Source: Protaetiibacter sp. (GTDB lineage Bacteria > Actinomycetota > Actinomycetes > Actinomycetales > Microbacteriaceae). From it: a stretch of 64,000 bases of DNA. Within the stretch, counting starts at the first letter, position 1. Each line of letters begins with the position of its first letter. The stretch lies in contig JASLGG010000027.1 in assembly GCA_030150265.1 (NCBI GenBank), forward strand, positions 62,001-126,000, given 5' to 3'. Positions 24,748-33,207 of this stretch are shown in pieces. The position numbers and the translations under genes are program-made. The notes below the pieces were generated by a model. The model was not told the DNA's origin, did not search any database, and was given only the letters and a program-made list of their open reading frames with translations.

Positions 24748-26258
24748 AGCTCCATGCCGTCCGCACCCACCGCAGCGACGAGGGACTGGCACGCGAGGAC
24801 GAGCTCGCCTGGAAGATCGCGCAGGTCGCCGCCGACCCCGTCGCGGTCGAGGGCGAGGTCGCCGAGATGATCGTCAACCGCGTGATCGACAACGCCGCGG
24901 TCGCGGTCGCCTCGCTGGCGCGCGGTCCCGTGGTCGCCGCGCGCGGGCAGGCCCAGGCGCGGCGCCAGGCGGATGCGCGTCCCGGTCGGGCGGGAGCCGC
25001 CGTCTTCGGCATCGAGGGCGTGCACCAGCCCGAGTGGGCGGCCTGGGCCAACGGGGTCGCCGTGCGCGAGCTCGACTACCACGACACCTTCCTCGCGGCC
25101 GAGTACTCGCATCCGGGCGACAACATCCCGCCGATCCTCGCCGTCGCCCAGCACGCCGGGAAGGACGGAGCGGCCCTCGTGCGCGGCATCGCGACCGGAT
25201 ACGAGATCCAGATGGACCTCGTGCGCGCCATCAGCCTGCACAAGCACAAGATCGATCACGTCGCCCACCTCGGCCCCTCGGCTGCGGCCGGCATCGGCAC
25301 GCTGCTGGGTCTCGACACCGCGGTGATCTACCAGGCCATCGGCCAGGCTCTCCACACCACCACGGCGACCCGTCAGTCGCGCAAGGGCCAGATCTCCACC
25401 TGGAAGGCCCACGCCCCTGCCTTCGCGGGCAAGATGGCAGTCGAGGCGATCGACCGGGCGATGCGCGGCCAGACCTCGCCGGCCCCGATCTGGGAGGGCG
25501 AGGACGGCGTGATCGCCTGGCTGCTCGACGGCCCGGAAGGCCGCTATGAGGTGCCGCTCCCCGAGGCGGGTGAGGCCAAGCGCGCCATCCTCGACAGCTA
25601 CACGAAGGAGCACTCGGCCGAGTACCAGGCACAGGCGTGGATCGACCTCGCACGGCGTCTCGGCAGCGAGCGCCCCGAGCTGCGGAACCCGGATGCGGTG
25701 ACCTCGATCGTGCTGCACACGAGCCACCACACCCATTACGTGATCGGCTCCGGCTCGGGCGACCCGCAGAAGTACGACCCGACCGCGAGCCGTGAGACGC
25801 TCGACCACTCGATCCCGTACATCTTCACCGTCGCCCTCCAGGACGGCGCCTGGGATCACGTGGGCTCCTACGCCCCCGAGCGGGCCGGGCGCCCCGACAC
25901 GGTCGCGCTGTGGCGCAAGGTCACGACGGCGGAGGACGCCGAGTGGACCCGCCGGTACCACTCCGAGGACCCGGCCGAGAAGGCCTTCGGCGGGCGCGTC
26001 GAGATCGAGCTCGCCGACGGCGGCCGGATCGTCGACGAGATCGCCGTCGCCGACGCGCACCCGCTCGGCGCCCGGCCCTTCGCCCGCCCCGACTACGTGA
26101 AGAAGTTCCGAACGCTCGCGGACGGCGTGCTCGCCGACGCCGAGGTCGAGCGCTTCCTCGGTCTCGCCGAGCGGCTCCCGGAGCTGACCGCGGGGGAGGT
26201 CGCGCTCCTCAACGTCATTGCGCCGGGCCTGCCCGTCGCGCCGGAGGGGCTGTTCTGA
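24744..26258 (+). CDS. prpD: 2-methylcitrate dehydratase (MmgE/PrpD family)
   Basis: Converts 2-methylcitrate to 2-methyl-cis-aconitate in propionyl-CoA breakdown. It has 504 residues, the usual size for PrpD. Visible are NRVIDNAAVAVASLARGPV, the YHDTFLAAEYSHPGDNIPPILA block that is highly conserved in PrpD, DHVAHLGPSAAAGIGTLLGLD and RQSRKGQISTWKAHAPAFAGK. Translationally coupled to gntR (ATGA) and followed by prpB after 1 bp. Confidence 0.95.
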   Translation: MKLHAVRTHRSDEGLAREDELAWKIAQVAADPVAVEGEVAEMIVNRVIDNAAVAVASLARGPVVAARGQAQARRQADARPGRAGAAVFGIEGVHQPEWAAWANGVAVRELDYHDTFLAAEYSHPGDNIPPILAVAQHAGKDGAALVRGIATGYEIQMDLVRAISLHKHKIDHVAHLGPSAAAGIGTLLGLDTAVIYQAIGQALHTTTATRQSRKGQISTWKAHAPAFAGKMAVEAIDRAMRGQTSPAPIWEGEDGVIAWLLDGPEGRYEVPLPEAGEAKRAILDSYTKEHSAEYQAQAWIDLARRLGSERPELRNPDAVTSIVLHTSHHTHYVIGSGSGDPQKYDPTASRETLDHSIPYIFTVALQDGAWDHVGSYAPERAGRPDTVALWRKVTTAEDAEWTRRYHSEDPAEKAFGGRVEIELADGGRIVDEIAVADAHPLGARPFARPDYVKKFRTLADGVLADAEVERFLGLAERLPELTAGEVALLNVIAPGLPVAPEGLF

Positions 26259-26259
26259 C

Positions 26260-27168
26260 ATGCTGCATTCGCGATCGACCGCATCCGACAAGCGCCGTGC
26301 CTTCCGAGCCCGGCTCGCCGCAGGCGAGCTCGTGCGGATGCCGGGCGCCTTCAACCCGCTGTCGGCGAAGCTCATCGAGGAGAAGGGCTTCGAAGGCGTC
26401 TACATCTCGGGAGCCGTGCTCGCAGCCGATCTCGGGCTGCCGGACATCGGCCTCACCACCCTCACGGAGGTCGCCCAGCGCGGCGGTCAGATCGCGCGGA
26501 TGACCGAGCTGCCGACCCTCATCGACGCTGACACGGGCTTCGGCGAGCCCATGAACGTCGCGCGCACCGTGCAGGTGCTCGAGGACGCGGGCGTCTCGGG
26601 GATGCACCTCGAGGACCAGGTGAACCCGAAGCGCTGCGGGCACCTCGACGGCAAGGCCGTCGTCGACGAGGAGACCGCGCTCAAGCGCATCCGGGCCGCG
26701 GTCGAGGCGCGCCGCGACCCCGACTTCCTCATCATGGCGCGCACCGACATCCGGGGCGTGGAGGGACTCGAGGCGGCGAAGGACCGCGCGAGGAAGCTCG
26801 TCGACGCGGGCGCCGACGCGATCTTCCCGGAGGCGATGGCGAGTCTCGAGGAGTTCGCCGCGATCCGCTCGGCCGTCGAGGTGCCGGTGCTCGCCAACAT
26901 GACCGAGTTCGGCAAGAGCGAGCTGTTCACGACGCAGCAGCTCGCCGACGTCGGGGTGAACATCGTGATCTTCCCGGTGAGCCTGCTGCGCCTCGCGATG
27001 GGCGCCGCCGAGCGCGGCCTCGACACGATCCTCGCCGAGGGCTCGCTCACGAGTCGCGTGCCCGAGATGCAGACCCGTGCGAGGCTGTACGAGCTGGTCG
27101 ACTACGAGGCCTACTCCTCCTTCGACGCCGGCATCTTCACCTTCGACCTCCGCAACAACAGGAGCTGA
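26260..27168 (+). CDS. prpB: Methylisocitrate lyase
   Basis: Splits 2-methylisocitrate into pyruvate and succinate. The 302 residues match PrpB of the isocitrate lyase/PEP mutase superfamily: GAFNPLSAKLIEEKGFEGVYISG, the substrate loop LIDADTGFG, GMHLEDQVNPKRCGHL with the catalytic KRCGH motif, and LANMTEFGKSEL. ATG 26260 has GGAGGGG upstream and follows the prpD stop by 1 bp. Confidence 0.95.
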   Translation: MLHSRSTASDKRRAFRARLAAGELVRMPGAFNPLSAKLIEEKGFEGVYISGAVLAADLGLPDIGLTTLTEVAQRGGQIARMTELPTLIDADTGFGEPMNVARTVQVLEDAGVSGMHLEDQVNPKRCGHLDGKAVVDEETALKRIRAAVEARRDPDFLIMARTDIRGVEGLEAAKDRARKLVDAGADAIFPEAMASLEEFAAIRSAVEVPVLANMTEFGKSELFTTQQLADVGVNIVIFPVSLLRLAMGAAERGLDTILAEGSLTSRVPEMQTRARLYELVDYEAYSSFDAGIFTFDLRNNRS

Positions 27169-27169
27169 C

Positions 27170-28288
27170 ATGAGCGAAGCCGACATCAAGAAGGGGCTCG
27201 CGGGCGTCGTGGTCGACGTCACCGCGATCTCCAAGGTCAACCCGGAGACCAACTCGCTGCTCTACCGCGGGTATCCGGTGCAGGAGCTCTGCGCGGGCTG
27301 CACCTTCGAGGAGGTCGCCTACCTGCTGTGGCACGGCGAGCTCCCGACGCCCGTTCAGCTCGAGGAGCTGCAGGCGCTCGAGCGCGCGCACCGCGAGCTC
27401 TCGCCGGTGGCGAAGCACGCGATCGACCTGCTGCCGCTCGAGGCGCATCCGATGGACGTCGTGCGCACGGCCGTCTCGGCCTACGGCGCCGCCGACCCCA
27501 CGACGGCCGACGGCTCGCCCGCGGCGCAGCTCGACCAGGCGAAGCGGCTGTGGGCGCAGCTGCCCGCGATCGTCGCCTACACGCAGCGCCGGCTGCGCGA
27601 CGAGGAGGTCGTGGAGCCCCGCGACGACCTCGGCTATTCGGCGAACTTCCTGCACATGACCTTCGGCGAGGTGCCGGACCTCGTGGTCGTGAACGCCTTC
27701 GACGTCTCGATGATCCTGTACGCCGAGCACTCCTTCAACGCCTCGACGTTCACGGCCCGCGTCGTGACCTCGACCATGGCCGACCTGTACTCGGCCGTGA
27801 CCGCCGCGATCGGCGCGCTCAAGGGCCCGCTGCACGGCGGGGCGAACGAGGCCGTCATGCACATGTTCGACGAGATCATGTTCGCCGACCGTGCGGAGGG
27901 GTGGCTGGATGCGGCCCTCGCCGAGAAGCGCAAGATCATGGGATTCGGGCACCGCGTCTACAAGAACGGCGACTCGCGGGTGCCCACCATGAAGGCGGCG
28001 CTCGACACCCTCCTCGTCGAGTACGACCGGCCCGATCTCGGCGAGCTCTACACCGCGCTCGAGAAGGCCATGGACGACCGCAAGGGCATCAAGCCGAACC
28101 TCGACTACCCCTCCGGCCCGGCGTACCACCTCATGGGCTTCGACACCGAGCTCTTCACCCCGCTCTTCGTCGCGAGCCGGGTGACGGGCTGGACGGCGCA
28201 CATCCGCGAGCAGGCCGGGGCGAACGCCCTCATCCGGCCGCTGTCCGAGTACGTCGGCGTGGAGCAGCGCTCGCTCGACCCGGCTTGA
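27170..28288 (+). CDS. prpC: 2-methylcitrate synthase
   Basis: Condenses propionyl-CoA with oxaloacetate. The 372 residues are of the short citrate synthase type. His/Asp active-site motifs are GPLHGGANEAV, GFGHRVYKNGDSR and the Asp region PNLDYPSGPAYHLMG. KGLAGVVVDVTAISKVNPETNSL at the start and position next to prpB and prpD support methylcitrate rather than citrate synthase. It starts 1 bp after prpB, with GGAG upstream, and ends at a strong terminator. Confidence 0.93.
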   Translation: MSEADIKKGLAGVVVDVTAISKVNPETNSLLYRGYPVQELCAGCTFEEVAYLLWHGELPTPVQLEELQALERAHRELSPVAKHAIDLLPLEAHPMDVVRTAVSAYGAADPTTADGSPAAQLDQAKRLWAQLPAIVAYTQRRLRDEEVVEPRDDLGYSANFLHMTFGEVPDLVVVNAFDVSMILYAEHSFNASTFTARVVTSTMADLYSAVTAAIGALKGPLHGGANEAVMHMFDEIMFADRAEGWLDAALAEKRKIMGFGHRVYKNGDSRVPTMKAALDTLLVEYDRPDLGELYTALEKAMDDRKGIKPNLDYPSGPAYHLMGFDTELFTPLFVASRVTGWTAHIREQAGANALIRPLSEYVGVEQRSLDPA

Positions 28289-28295
28289 GCAGACA

Positions 28296-28331
28296 GGAGG
28301 GGGATGCGCCCCCAGCGGCGCATCCCCCTCC
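28296..28331. terminator. Bidirectional terminator between prpC and the ABC operon
   Basis: A perfect 15-bp stem (28296-28310 with 28317-28331) and a 6-nt loop lie between convergent genes, 7 nt after the prpC stop. Confidence 0.75.
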
Positions 28332-28356
28332 TCCGTCTCTCGCGTCTCTCGTCGGG

Positions 28357-29649
28357 TCAGACGCGGGCGGCACCGCCCGTCCGCACGCGCGACACCGCGT
28401 CGACGGTCGCGGCGAGGATCAGCACGCCGCCCGTCACGAGGTAGTTCACGCCGGCCGGGAGGTTGAGGAGGCCGAGACCGTTCGTGATGACGGCGATCAC
28501 GAGCGCGCCGATGGCCGCCTGCGACAGGCGACCACGGCCTCCGAAGAGGCTCACGCCGCCCACGACGGCGGCTGCGACGCCGCTCAGCACGTCGCTGCGC
28601 CCGAAGGCCGCGTCGACGGATGCCACGTAGCTCGCGCTGAAGAGGCCCGAGACCACCGCGAGGGTCGAACACACCATGAAGGCGACCCACTTGACGACCG
28701 TGACCTTGATGCCCGAGCGTCGCGCGGCCTCGGCGTTGCCGCCGATCGCATACATGTAGCGGCCGAACTTCGTGCGGTCGAGCACCATGGTGCCGATCCA
28801 CAGCAGGGCGAGGGCGATCGGGACCACGAGCGGAATGCCCTCGACCGGCACGACGCTCTGTCCCCGGTTGAGGTTGAAGAACGCCACCAGGCCGCCGCCC
28901 AGCACCGCGATGGCGCCGAGCTTGATCCACAGGAGCGCGATCGTGCGGTTCGGAACCCCGGCGCGCAGGCGCTGGGCGCGGTCGAACATGGAGGTCGCGA
29001 ACGAGATCGCGAGCACGACGACGAGCATCACCCAGCCGGCCCAGGGCGGCAGGTTGCTGTTCTGGATCGCGAGGATCTCGGGCACGCGGATGCCGTACGA
29101 GCCGCCCGCTCCGATGATCGTCAGCTCGAGGCCCTGGAAGCCGAGGAACAGGCCCAGGGTCACGACGAAGGACGGGATGCCGACCTTCGCCACGAAGAAG
29201 CCGATCACGGTGCCTGTCGCGAGACCGATGAGGAACGCGATGACGAGCGCGAGGATCCAGTTCCACCCGTAGACCGCGACGAGCACCGCGAAGGTGCACA
29301 TCGCGACGCCGTAGGTGACGGCCGCGGAGAGGTCGATCTCGCCGAGCAGCAGCACGAACACGAGCGCCGCGGCGAGCATCACGAGCGTGGCCGACTGGTT
29401 CATGAGGTTGGCGATGTTGCGCGAGGTGAGGAAGTACTGGTCGCCGAGGATCACCTGGCTCAGCACGGTGAACAGCACCATGAGCACGACGAAGCCGCCG
29501 ATCGCGGGAAGCGCGCCCATCTCGCCGCTCTTGACGCGCTGCCACCAGGCGCGCACCTGGTCGACGACCGTGCCCTCGAGGCCGGAGCCGATGAGGTCGC
29601 CCGCCGCGGGGAGCGCGGTGGTGTCTGTCTTGGGGCTGGCGGTGCTCAT
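28357..29649 (-). CDS. Monosaccharide ABC permease (XylH/FrcC type)
   Basis: A 430-residue CUT2 permease. The N-terminal 45 residues are cytoplasmic, followed by about 10-12 helices. GEIDLSAAVTYGVAMC, GIPSFVVTLGLFLGFQGLEL and the MVLDRTKFGRYMYAIGGNAEAARRSGI block are typical of the RbsC/XylH family. It is the last gene of a binding protein-ATPase-permease operon and overlaps the ATPase gene by 4 bp. The sugar is unknown; fructose, xylose or a similar monosaccharide is likely. Confidence 0.9.
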   Translation of the reverse strand: MSTASPKTDTTALPAAGDLIGSGLEGTVVDQVRAWWQRVKSGEMGALPAIGGFVVLMVLFTVLSQVILGDQYFLTSRNIANLMNQSATLVMLAAALVFVLLLGEIDLSAAVTYGVAMCTFAVLVAVYGWNWILALVIAFLIGLATGTVIGFFVAKVGIPSFVVTLGLFLGFQGLELTIIGAGGSYGIRVPEILAIQNSNLPPWAGWVMLVVVLAISFATSMFDRAQRLRAGVPNRTIALLWIKLGAIAVLGGGLVAFFNLNRGQSVVPVEGIPLVVPIALALLWIGTMVLDRTKFGRYMYAIGGNAEAARRSGIKVTVVKWVAFMVCSTLAVVSGLFSASYVASVDAAFGRSDVLSGVAAAVVGGVSLFGGRGRLSQAAIGALVIAVITNGLGLLNLPAGVNYLVTGGVLILAATVDAVSRVRTGGAARV

Positions 29650-30398
29650 GCGGAGGCTCCCGAGTAGGTCTTGCTGCCGGTGATGTAGCCGACGACGTCG
29701 TCGTTGTTGGTGTCGGACGCCTTCACGTGCGCCGTCATCTGGCCGAGGTACAGCACGTTGATGAAGTCGGCGACCTTGAAGACGTCCTGCAGGTTGTGGC
29801 TGATGAGGATGACCGCGACGCCGCTGTCCGCGAGGGTGCGCACGGTGTTGAGCACCTGCTCGGTCTGCGCAACGCCGAGCGCCGCCGTCGGCTCGTCGAG
29901 GATGACGACCTTGGCGCGCTTGAGCACCGCGCGGGCGATCGCGACCGTCTGGCGCTGGCCTCCGGAGAGGCTCGCGACCTTCTGGCGCACCGACTTGACG
30001 GTGCGCACCGAGAGGCGACGCAGCGCCTCCGAGGCCTCGCGCTCCATGCGGCCCTCGTCGAAGGTGCCGAACGACAGCTCCTCGCGACCGAGGAACATGT
30101 TCTGCACGATGTCGAGGTTGTCGCACAGCGCGAGGTCCTGGTACACGACCTCGATGCCGAGCCGCGCGGCGTCGCGCGGGGTGTGGAGGTCGACGAGCTC
30201 GCCGTCGAAGCGGACCTCGCCGCCGTCGTAGGGCTGCACGCCCGCGAGCCCCTTGATCAGGGTCGACTTGCCGGCGCCGTTGTCGCCGACGAGCGCGGTG
30301 ACCTTGCCGGGATAGGCCGTGAGGTTCACGCCCTTGAGAACGCTGACCGGACCGAAGCTCTTGGTCACGTTGGTCAGCTCGATGATGGGTTCGTCCAT
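29646..30398 (-). CDS. Monosaccharide ABC ATPase, single-domain (FrcA type)
   Basis: A 250-residue ABC ATPase: Walker A GDNGAGKST, Q-loop VVYQDLALC, signature LSGGQRQT, Walker B VVILDEPTA, H-loop ISHN. CUT2 ATPases such as RbsA and XylG are normally two fused ABC domains of about 500 residues. This one has a single domain, as in FrcA of rhizobia and several actinobacterial systems, and must act as a homodimer. Good Shine-Dalgarno (AGGAAGGA). A strong hairpin separates it from the upstream binding-protein gene. Confidence 0.9.
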   Translation of the reverse strand: MDEPIIELTNVTKSFGPVSVLKGVNLTAYPGKVTALVGDNGAGKSTLIKGLAGVQPYDGGEVRFDGELVDLHTPRDAARLGIEVVYQDLALCDNLDIVQNMFLGREELSFGTFDEGRMEREASEALRRLSVRTVKSVRQKVASLSGGQRQTVAIARAVLKRAKVVILDEPTAALGVAQTEQVLNTVRTLADSGVAVILISHNLQDVFKVADFINVLYLGQMTAHVKASDTNNDDVVGYITGSKTYSGASA

Positions 30399-30437
30399 GT
30401 TGCCGGATCCTTCCTGGGACGTCGTCGTCGCGTGTGA

Positions 30438-30474
30438 CGAGGGGTCCCGCCCGTTGACCGGGCGGAACCCCTCG
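30438..30474 (-). terminator. Intra-operon hairpin between binding-protein and ATPase genes
   Basis: A 16-bp stem with one mismatch (30438-30453 with 30459-30474) lies in the 95-bp gap. Such structures usually cause partial termination or protect the upstream mRNA, so that the binding protein is made in excess over the membrane parts. Confidence 0.55.
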
Positions 30475-30493
30475 CCGGAGGCGATCCGTGTTG

Positions 30494-31552
30494 TTACTTG
30501 ACGCCGTACTTGTCGCAGGCCGCGACCACGTCGCCGGTGCAGATCTCGCCGGCCTTGGCGTCGCCTGCCTTCACGACCTCCTCGACCTTGTCGGCCGTGA
30601 TGAGGATGGGCGTGACCGCGATGTAGGGCGTGCCGTCGTCGAGCTTCTTGTCGGCCGTCGGCTTCTTGCCGTTCAGGAGATCGATCGCGAGCTTGGAGGC
30701 GGCATCGGCCTCGAGCGAGTACGGCTTGTAGACCGTGGCGGTCTGCTTGCCGAGGAGGACGTTCTGCAGGCCCTCGACCGAGGCGTCCTGACCCGAGACC
30801 GGGACCTTCAGGCCGTTCTTGTCGAGGATCGAGATGACGCCCGCGGCGTTGGTGTCGTTGGCGACCCAGACCGCGTCGACCTTGCCGCCGAGCGAGGTCA
30901 GCGCCTGCTCGAAGTTGGTCGCGGACTTGGGGCCGTCCCAGACACCGGCCGGCTCAGCGGCCGGCTTGATGCCGGCGGCGGCCATGACCTTGTCGGCGCC
31001 GTCGTGGAACATCTTCGCGTTGCCGTCGGCGGGGTCGCCGCCCATGTAGACGACGACGGCTGTCGCCGGGTCCTTGCCCTCGGCCTTGAGCCCGTCGACG
31101 ATCGCCTGGCCCTCGAGCTCGCCGACCTTCTCGTTGTCGAACGAGACGTAGTAGTCGGCACCCGAGATCGGGCGGTCGTAGGCGATGACGGGGATGCCCT
31201 GGGCCTTCGCCTTGGTGGCGACGCCGACGCCGGCGCCGTTGTAGTCCACGAGGAGCATCACGCCGCAGCCCTTCGAGAGCTGCTGGTCGGCGATCGTCGC
31301 GTACTTGTTCGTGTCACCCTGCGCGTTCTGGATGTCGGTCTCGAAGCCGGCGGCCTTGATCGCCTTCTCGAGCGCGGGGCGGTCGCCGTTCTCCCAGCGG
31401 GGCGACGACGCGGCGTCCGGGAGGATGATGCAGGCGCGAGTCGACTTCGCGCCGCTCTCGCCACCTCCGCCCGAGGGGGTCGAACATCCGGCCAGAACCA
31501 GTGCGGATGCACCGGCGAGTGCGGCGATCGAAATCAGCGATGACTTCTTCAC
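30494..31552 (-). CDS. Monosaccharide-binding lipoprotein (XylF/FrcB type)
   Basis: Periplasmic-binding-protein type 1 fold, 352 residues. The signal peptide ends in the lipobox VLAGC. The mature part has ACIILPDAASSPRWENGDRPAL, LLVDYNGAGVGV, VIAYDRPISGADYYVSFDNEKVG, AVWVANDTNAAGVI and VSGQDASVEGLQ, matching CUT2 sugar-binding proteins. Cys near residue 334 and 341 may pair. GTG 31552 (VKKSS) is preferred because GGGAGTGAC is just upstream and a signal peptide starts there. The frame extends to 31639 through the operator. First gene of the operon. Confidence 0.9.
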   Translation of the reverse strand: MKKSSLISIAALAGASALVLAGCSTPSGGGGESGAKSTRACIILPDAASSPRWENGDRPALEKAIKAAGFETDIQNAQGDTNKYATIADQQLSKGCGVMLLVDYNGAGVGVATKAKAQGIPVIAYDRPISGADYYVSFDNEKVGELEGQAIVDGLKAEGKDPATAVVVYMGGDPADGNAKMFHDGADKVMAAAGIKPAAEPAGVWDGPKSATNFEQALTSLGGKVDAVWVANDTNAAGVISILDKNGLKVPVSGQDASVEGLQNVLLGKQTATVYKPYSLEADAASKLAIDLLNGKKPTADKKLDDGTPYIAVTPILITADKVEEVVKAGDAKAGEICTGDVVAACDKYGVK

Positions 31553-31633
31553 GTCACTCCCTTTCTCATGATGAGGGGAACTCCTCGAGTACCACCCTCG
31601 TCGATGAGGTGTGGCAGGGAGATTGTGCACTGA

Positions 31634-31654
31634 CTTCAAGACTTGAAGATAGTA
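31634..31654 (-). promoter_or_regulatory. Promoter and palindromic operator of the sugar ABC operon
   Basis: CTTCAAG-A-CTTGAAG (31634-31648) is a perfect 7-1-7 inverted repeat. Directly upstream on the minus strand is TACTAT (31654-31649), a good -10, so a bound repressor would cover the transcription start. A second, looser inverted repeat TTCAC-GAT-GTGAA is at 31748-31760. Confidence 0.5.
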
Positions 31655-31787
31655 GGCGCGGCAGAAAATGGGTAACTATTCGGTAACGGCCCAGGATTTC
31701 GGTAGGACAGCGCCCACCGAACCGCCGACGGATGAGCGTGCATTCACTTCACGATGTGAACCTATCGGTGTGTCGGCGCGCAGACGA

Positions 31788-31819
31788 CTGCGGCCGGATC
31801 CCGAGGGATCCGGCCGCAG
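31788..31819 (-). terminator. Terminator of the septum-formation lipoprotein gene
   Basis: A perfect 14-bp or longer stem (31788-31802 with 31805-31819, apex CGAG) lies 18 nt after the minus-strand stop at 31838. Confidence 0.7.
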
Positions 31820-31837
31820 CGGAAGGGGGAACGCGCG

Positions 31838-32350
31838 TCAGCGAGCGGCGCCCGCGAGCGAGCCCTGCACCTGGCCGGCCGGGTCGTAGATGACGCACGA
31901 CACGATGCGGTCGCCCTCGGACCAGCTGTCCGAGCTCGGGCGGTAGTACGACATTTCGAGCGCCGACTCCTCGTACGACATGCCCACGAAGGGCTCGAAG
32001 GCGTCGTAGCAGGCGCTGTCCGCCTCGTCGCTCACCGCGCTGTCACCGGGGTAGTCATCGCCCGCGATGGTGTGCTCGAAGTACACCTCGGAGTCGTGCA
32101 GCTCGCTGCACGGCGTGAGCGGGACAGTGCTGACCGTGCCGCTCGCCTCGGCGTCGTTGAGGCAGTCGCCCACCTTCATGAGGAAGACGTCGGCGTTGTC
32201 GTTGCCCTCGACGACGGAGCCGTTCTCGTCGCGCGTCGCGTCGCCGCCGCCGATGAACTGCTGGATGAGGCTGCAGCCGGTGAGCGTGGTCGCGGCGAGC
32301 GTCGCGGCGGCGAGGCCGACGAGGACGCGGATGGGCGTTGTGGTGGTCAC
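31838..32350 (-). CDS. Septum_form-domain lipoprotein
   Basis: A 170-residue exported lipoprotein: signal peptide with lipobox TLTGC. The mature domain has four Cys in the spacing of the septum formation family (VGDCLND, LTPCSELHDSEVY, DSACYDAF, RIVSCVIYD). HDSEVYF is characteristic. Members are common in Microbacteriaceae and relatives, and their biochemical role is not established; the name comes from a weak link to septation. GTG 32350 is chosen for the signal peptide. It follows hisN by 32 bp, so it may share its transcript. Confidence 0.75.
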   Translation of the reverse strand: MTTTTPIRVLVGLAAATLAATTLTGCSLIQQFIGGGDATRDENGSVVEGNDNADVFLMKVGDCLNDAEASGTVSTVPLTPCSELHDSEVYFEHTIAGDDYPGDSAVSDEADSACYDAFEPFVGMSYEESALEMSYYRPSSDSWSEGDRIVSCVIYDPAGQVQGSLAGAAR

Positions 32351-32382
32351 TGTGGTGCCTTTCTGATCATTGCGGAGGACGG

Positions 32383-33198
32383 TCAGGTGAGTCGTCGGAG
32401 CACGGTGTCGTGCAGGAGCCCGTTGGTCGCCAGGACCCCGGGGCCGGGAAGGGGATCGCCGCCGTCGGGCGCCGTCAGCCGCCCGCCCGCCTCGTGCACG
32501 ACAGGCACGAGGGCGGCGATGTCCCAGGGCTTCATGTCGAACTCGCCGGCGATGTCGATCGCGCCCTCGGCGAGCAGCATGTACGACCAGAGGTCGCCGA
32601 AGGCGCGCGTGCGCCCGACCTCGCGCGAGAGCCCCACGAGGTGGTCGAGGTGGCCGTACTGGTCCCAGGTCTGCAGGTTGTTGTAGCTGAGCGTCGCGTC
32701 CTCGAGGCGCTCGACGCCGCTGACCCGGATGCGGCGCGGCTCGCCTCCGTCCTGCTGGAGCCAGGCGCCGTGGCCCACGGCTCCCCACCAGCGCCGGCCG
32801 AGCGCGGGCGCGCTCACGACGCCGACCACCGGCACGCCGTCGACCACGAGCGCGATGAGGGCGCCCCAGATCGGCACACCGCGCGCGAAGTTGCTGGTGC
32901 CGTCGATGGGGTCGAGGATCCACTGCCGCCGGGTCTCGCCGATGGTGCCGCCGAACTCCTCGCCGAGCACCCCGTCGTGCGGTCGGGCCTCCGCGATGCG
33001 GTCGCGGAGCACGCGCTCGACGCGTGTGTCGGCATCCGTCACGATCGACTTGTCGGCCTTGAGCTGGATGCCGAGATCCTGCGAGAGGTAGCGGTCCATC
33101 GCGATGAGATCGGCCTCGGCGGCGAGTGCGAGCGCGAGCGCGAGGTCGTCGGCGACCGTCGGTTCCGCGGAGGGTGGCGCGTCGGGAGCCGGATTCAC
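32383..33198 (-). CDS. hisN: Histidinol-phosphatase, inositol monophosphatase family
   Basis: A 271-residue metal-dependent phosphatase of the IMPase fold. Metal sites are VLGEEFGG (Glu), the ILDPIDGTSNFARG motif and MKPWDIAALVPVVHEAGG. The aroA-rsgA-hisN context is typical of actinobacterial HisN, which makes histidinol in histidine synthesis; other IMPase substrates cannot be excluded. GTG start. TAGGGT (33210-33205, overlapping the rsgA stop) lies exactly 6 nt before it, so hisN may also have its own leaderless promoter. Confidence 0.85.
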   Translation of the reverse strand: MNPAPDAPPSAEPTVADDLALALALAAEADLIAMDRYLSQDLGIQLKADKSIVTDADTRVERVLRDRIAEARPHDGVLGEEFGGTIGETRRQWILDPIDGTSNFARGVPIWGALIALVVDGVPVVGVVSAPALGRRWWGAVGHGAWLQQDGGEPRRIRVSGVERLEDATLSYNNLQTWDQYGHLDHLVGLSREVGRTRAFGDLWSYMLLAEGAIDIAGEFDMKPWDIAALVPVVHEAGGRLTAPDGGDPLPGPGVLATNGLLHDTVLRRLT

Positions 33199-33207
33199 CT
33201 TGTCACC

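Noticed and set aside
28357..31552. Naming the ABC system xylFGH
   Set aside because: The ATPase is a single domain and no xylose genes are near; FrcBCA or another monosaccharide is as likely.
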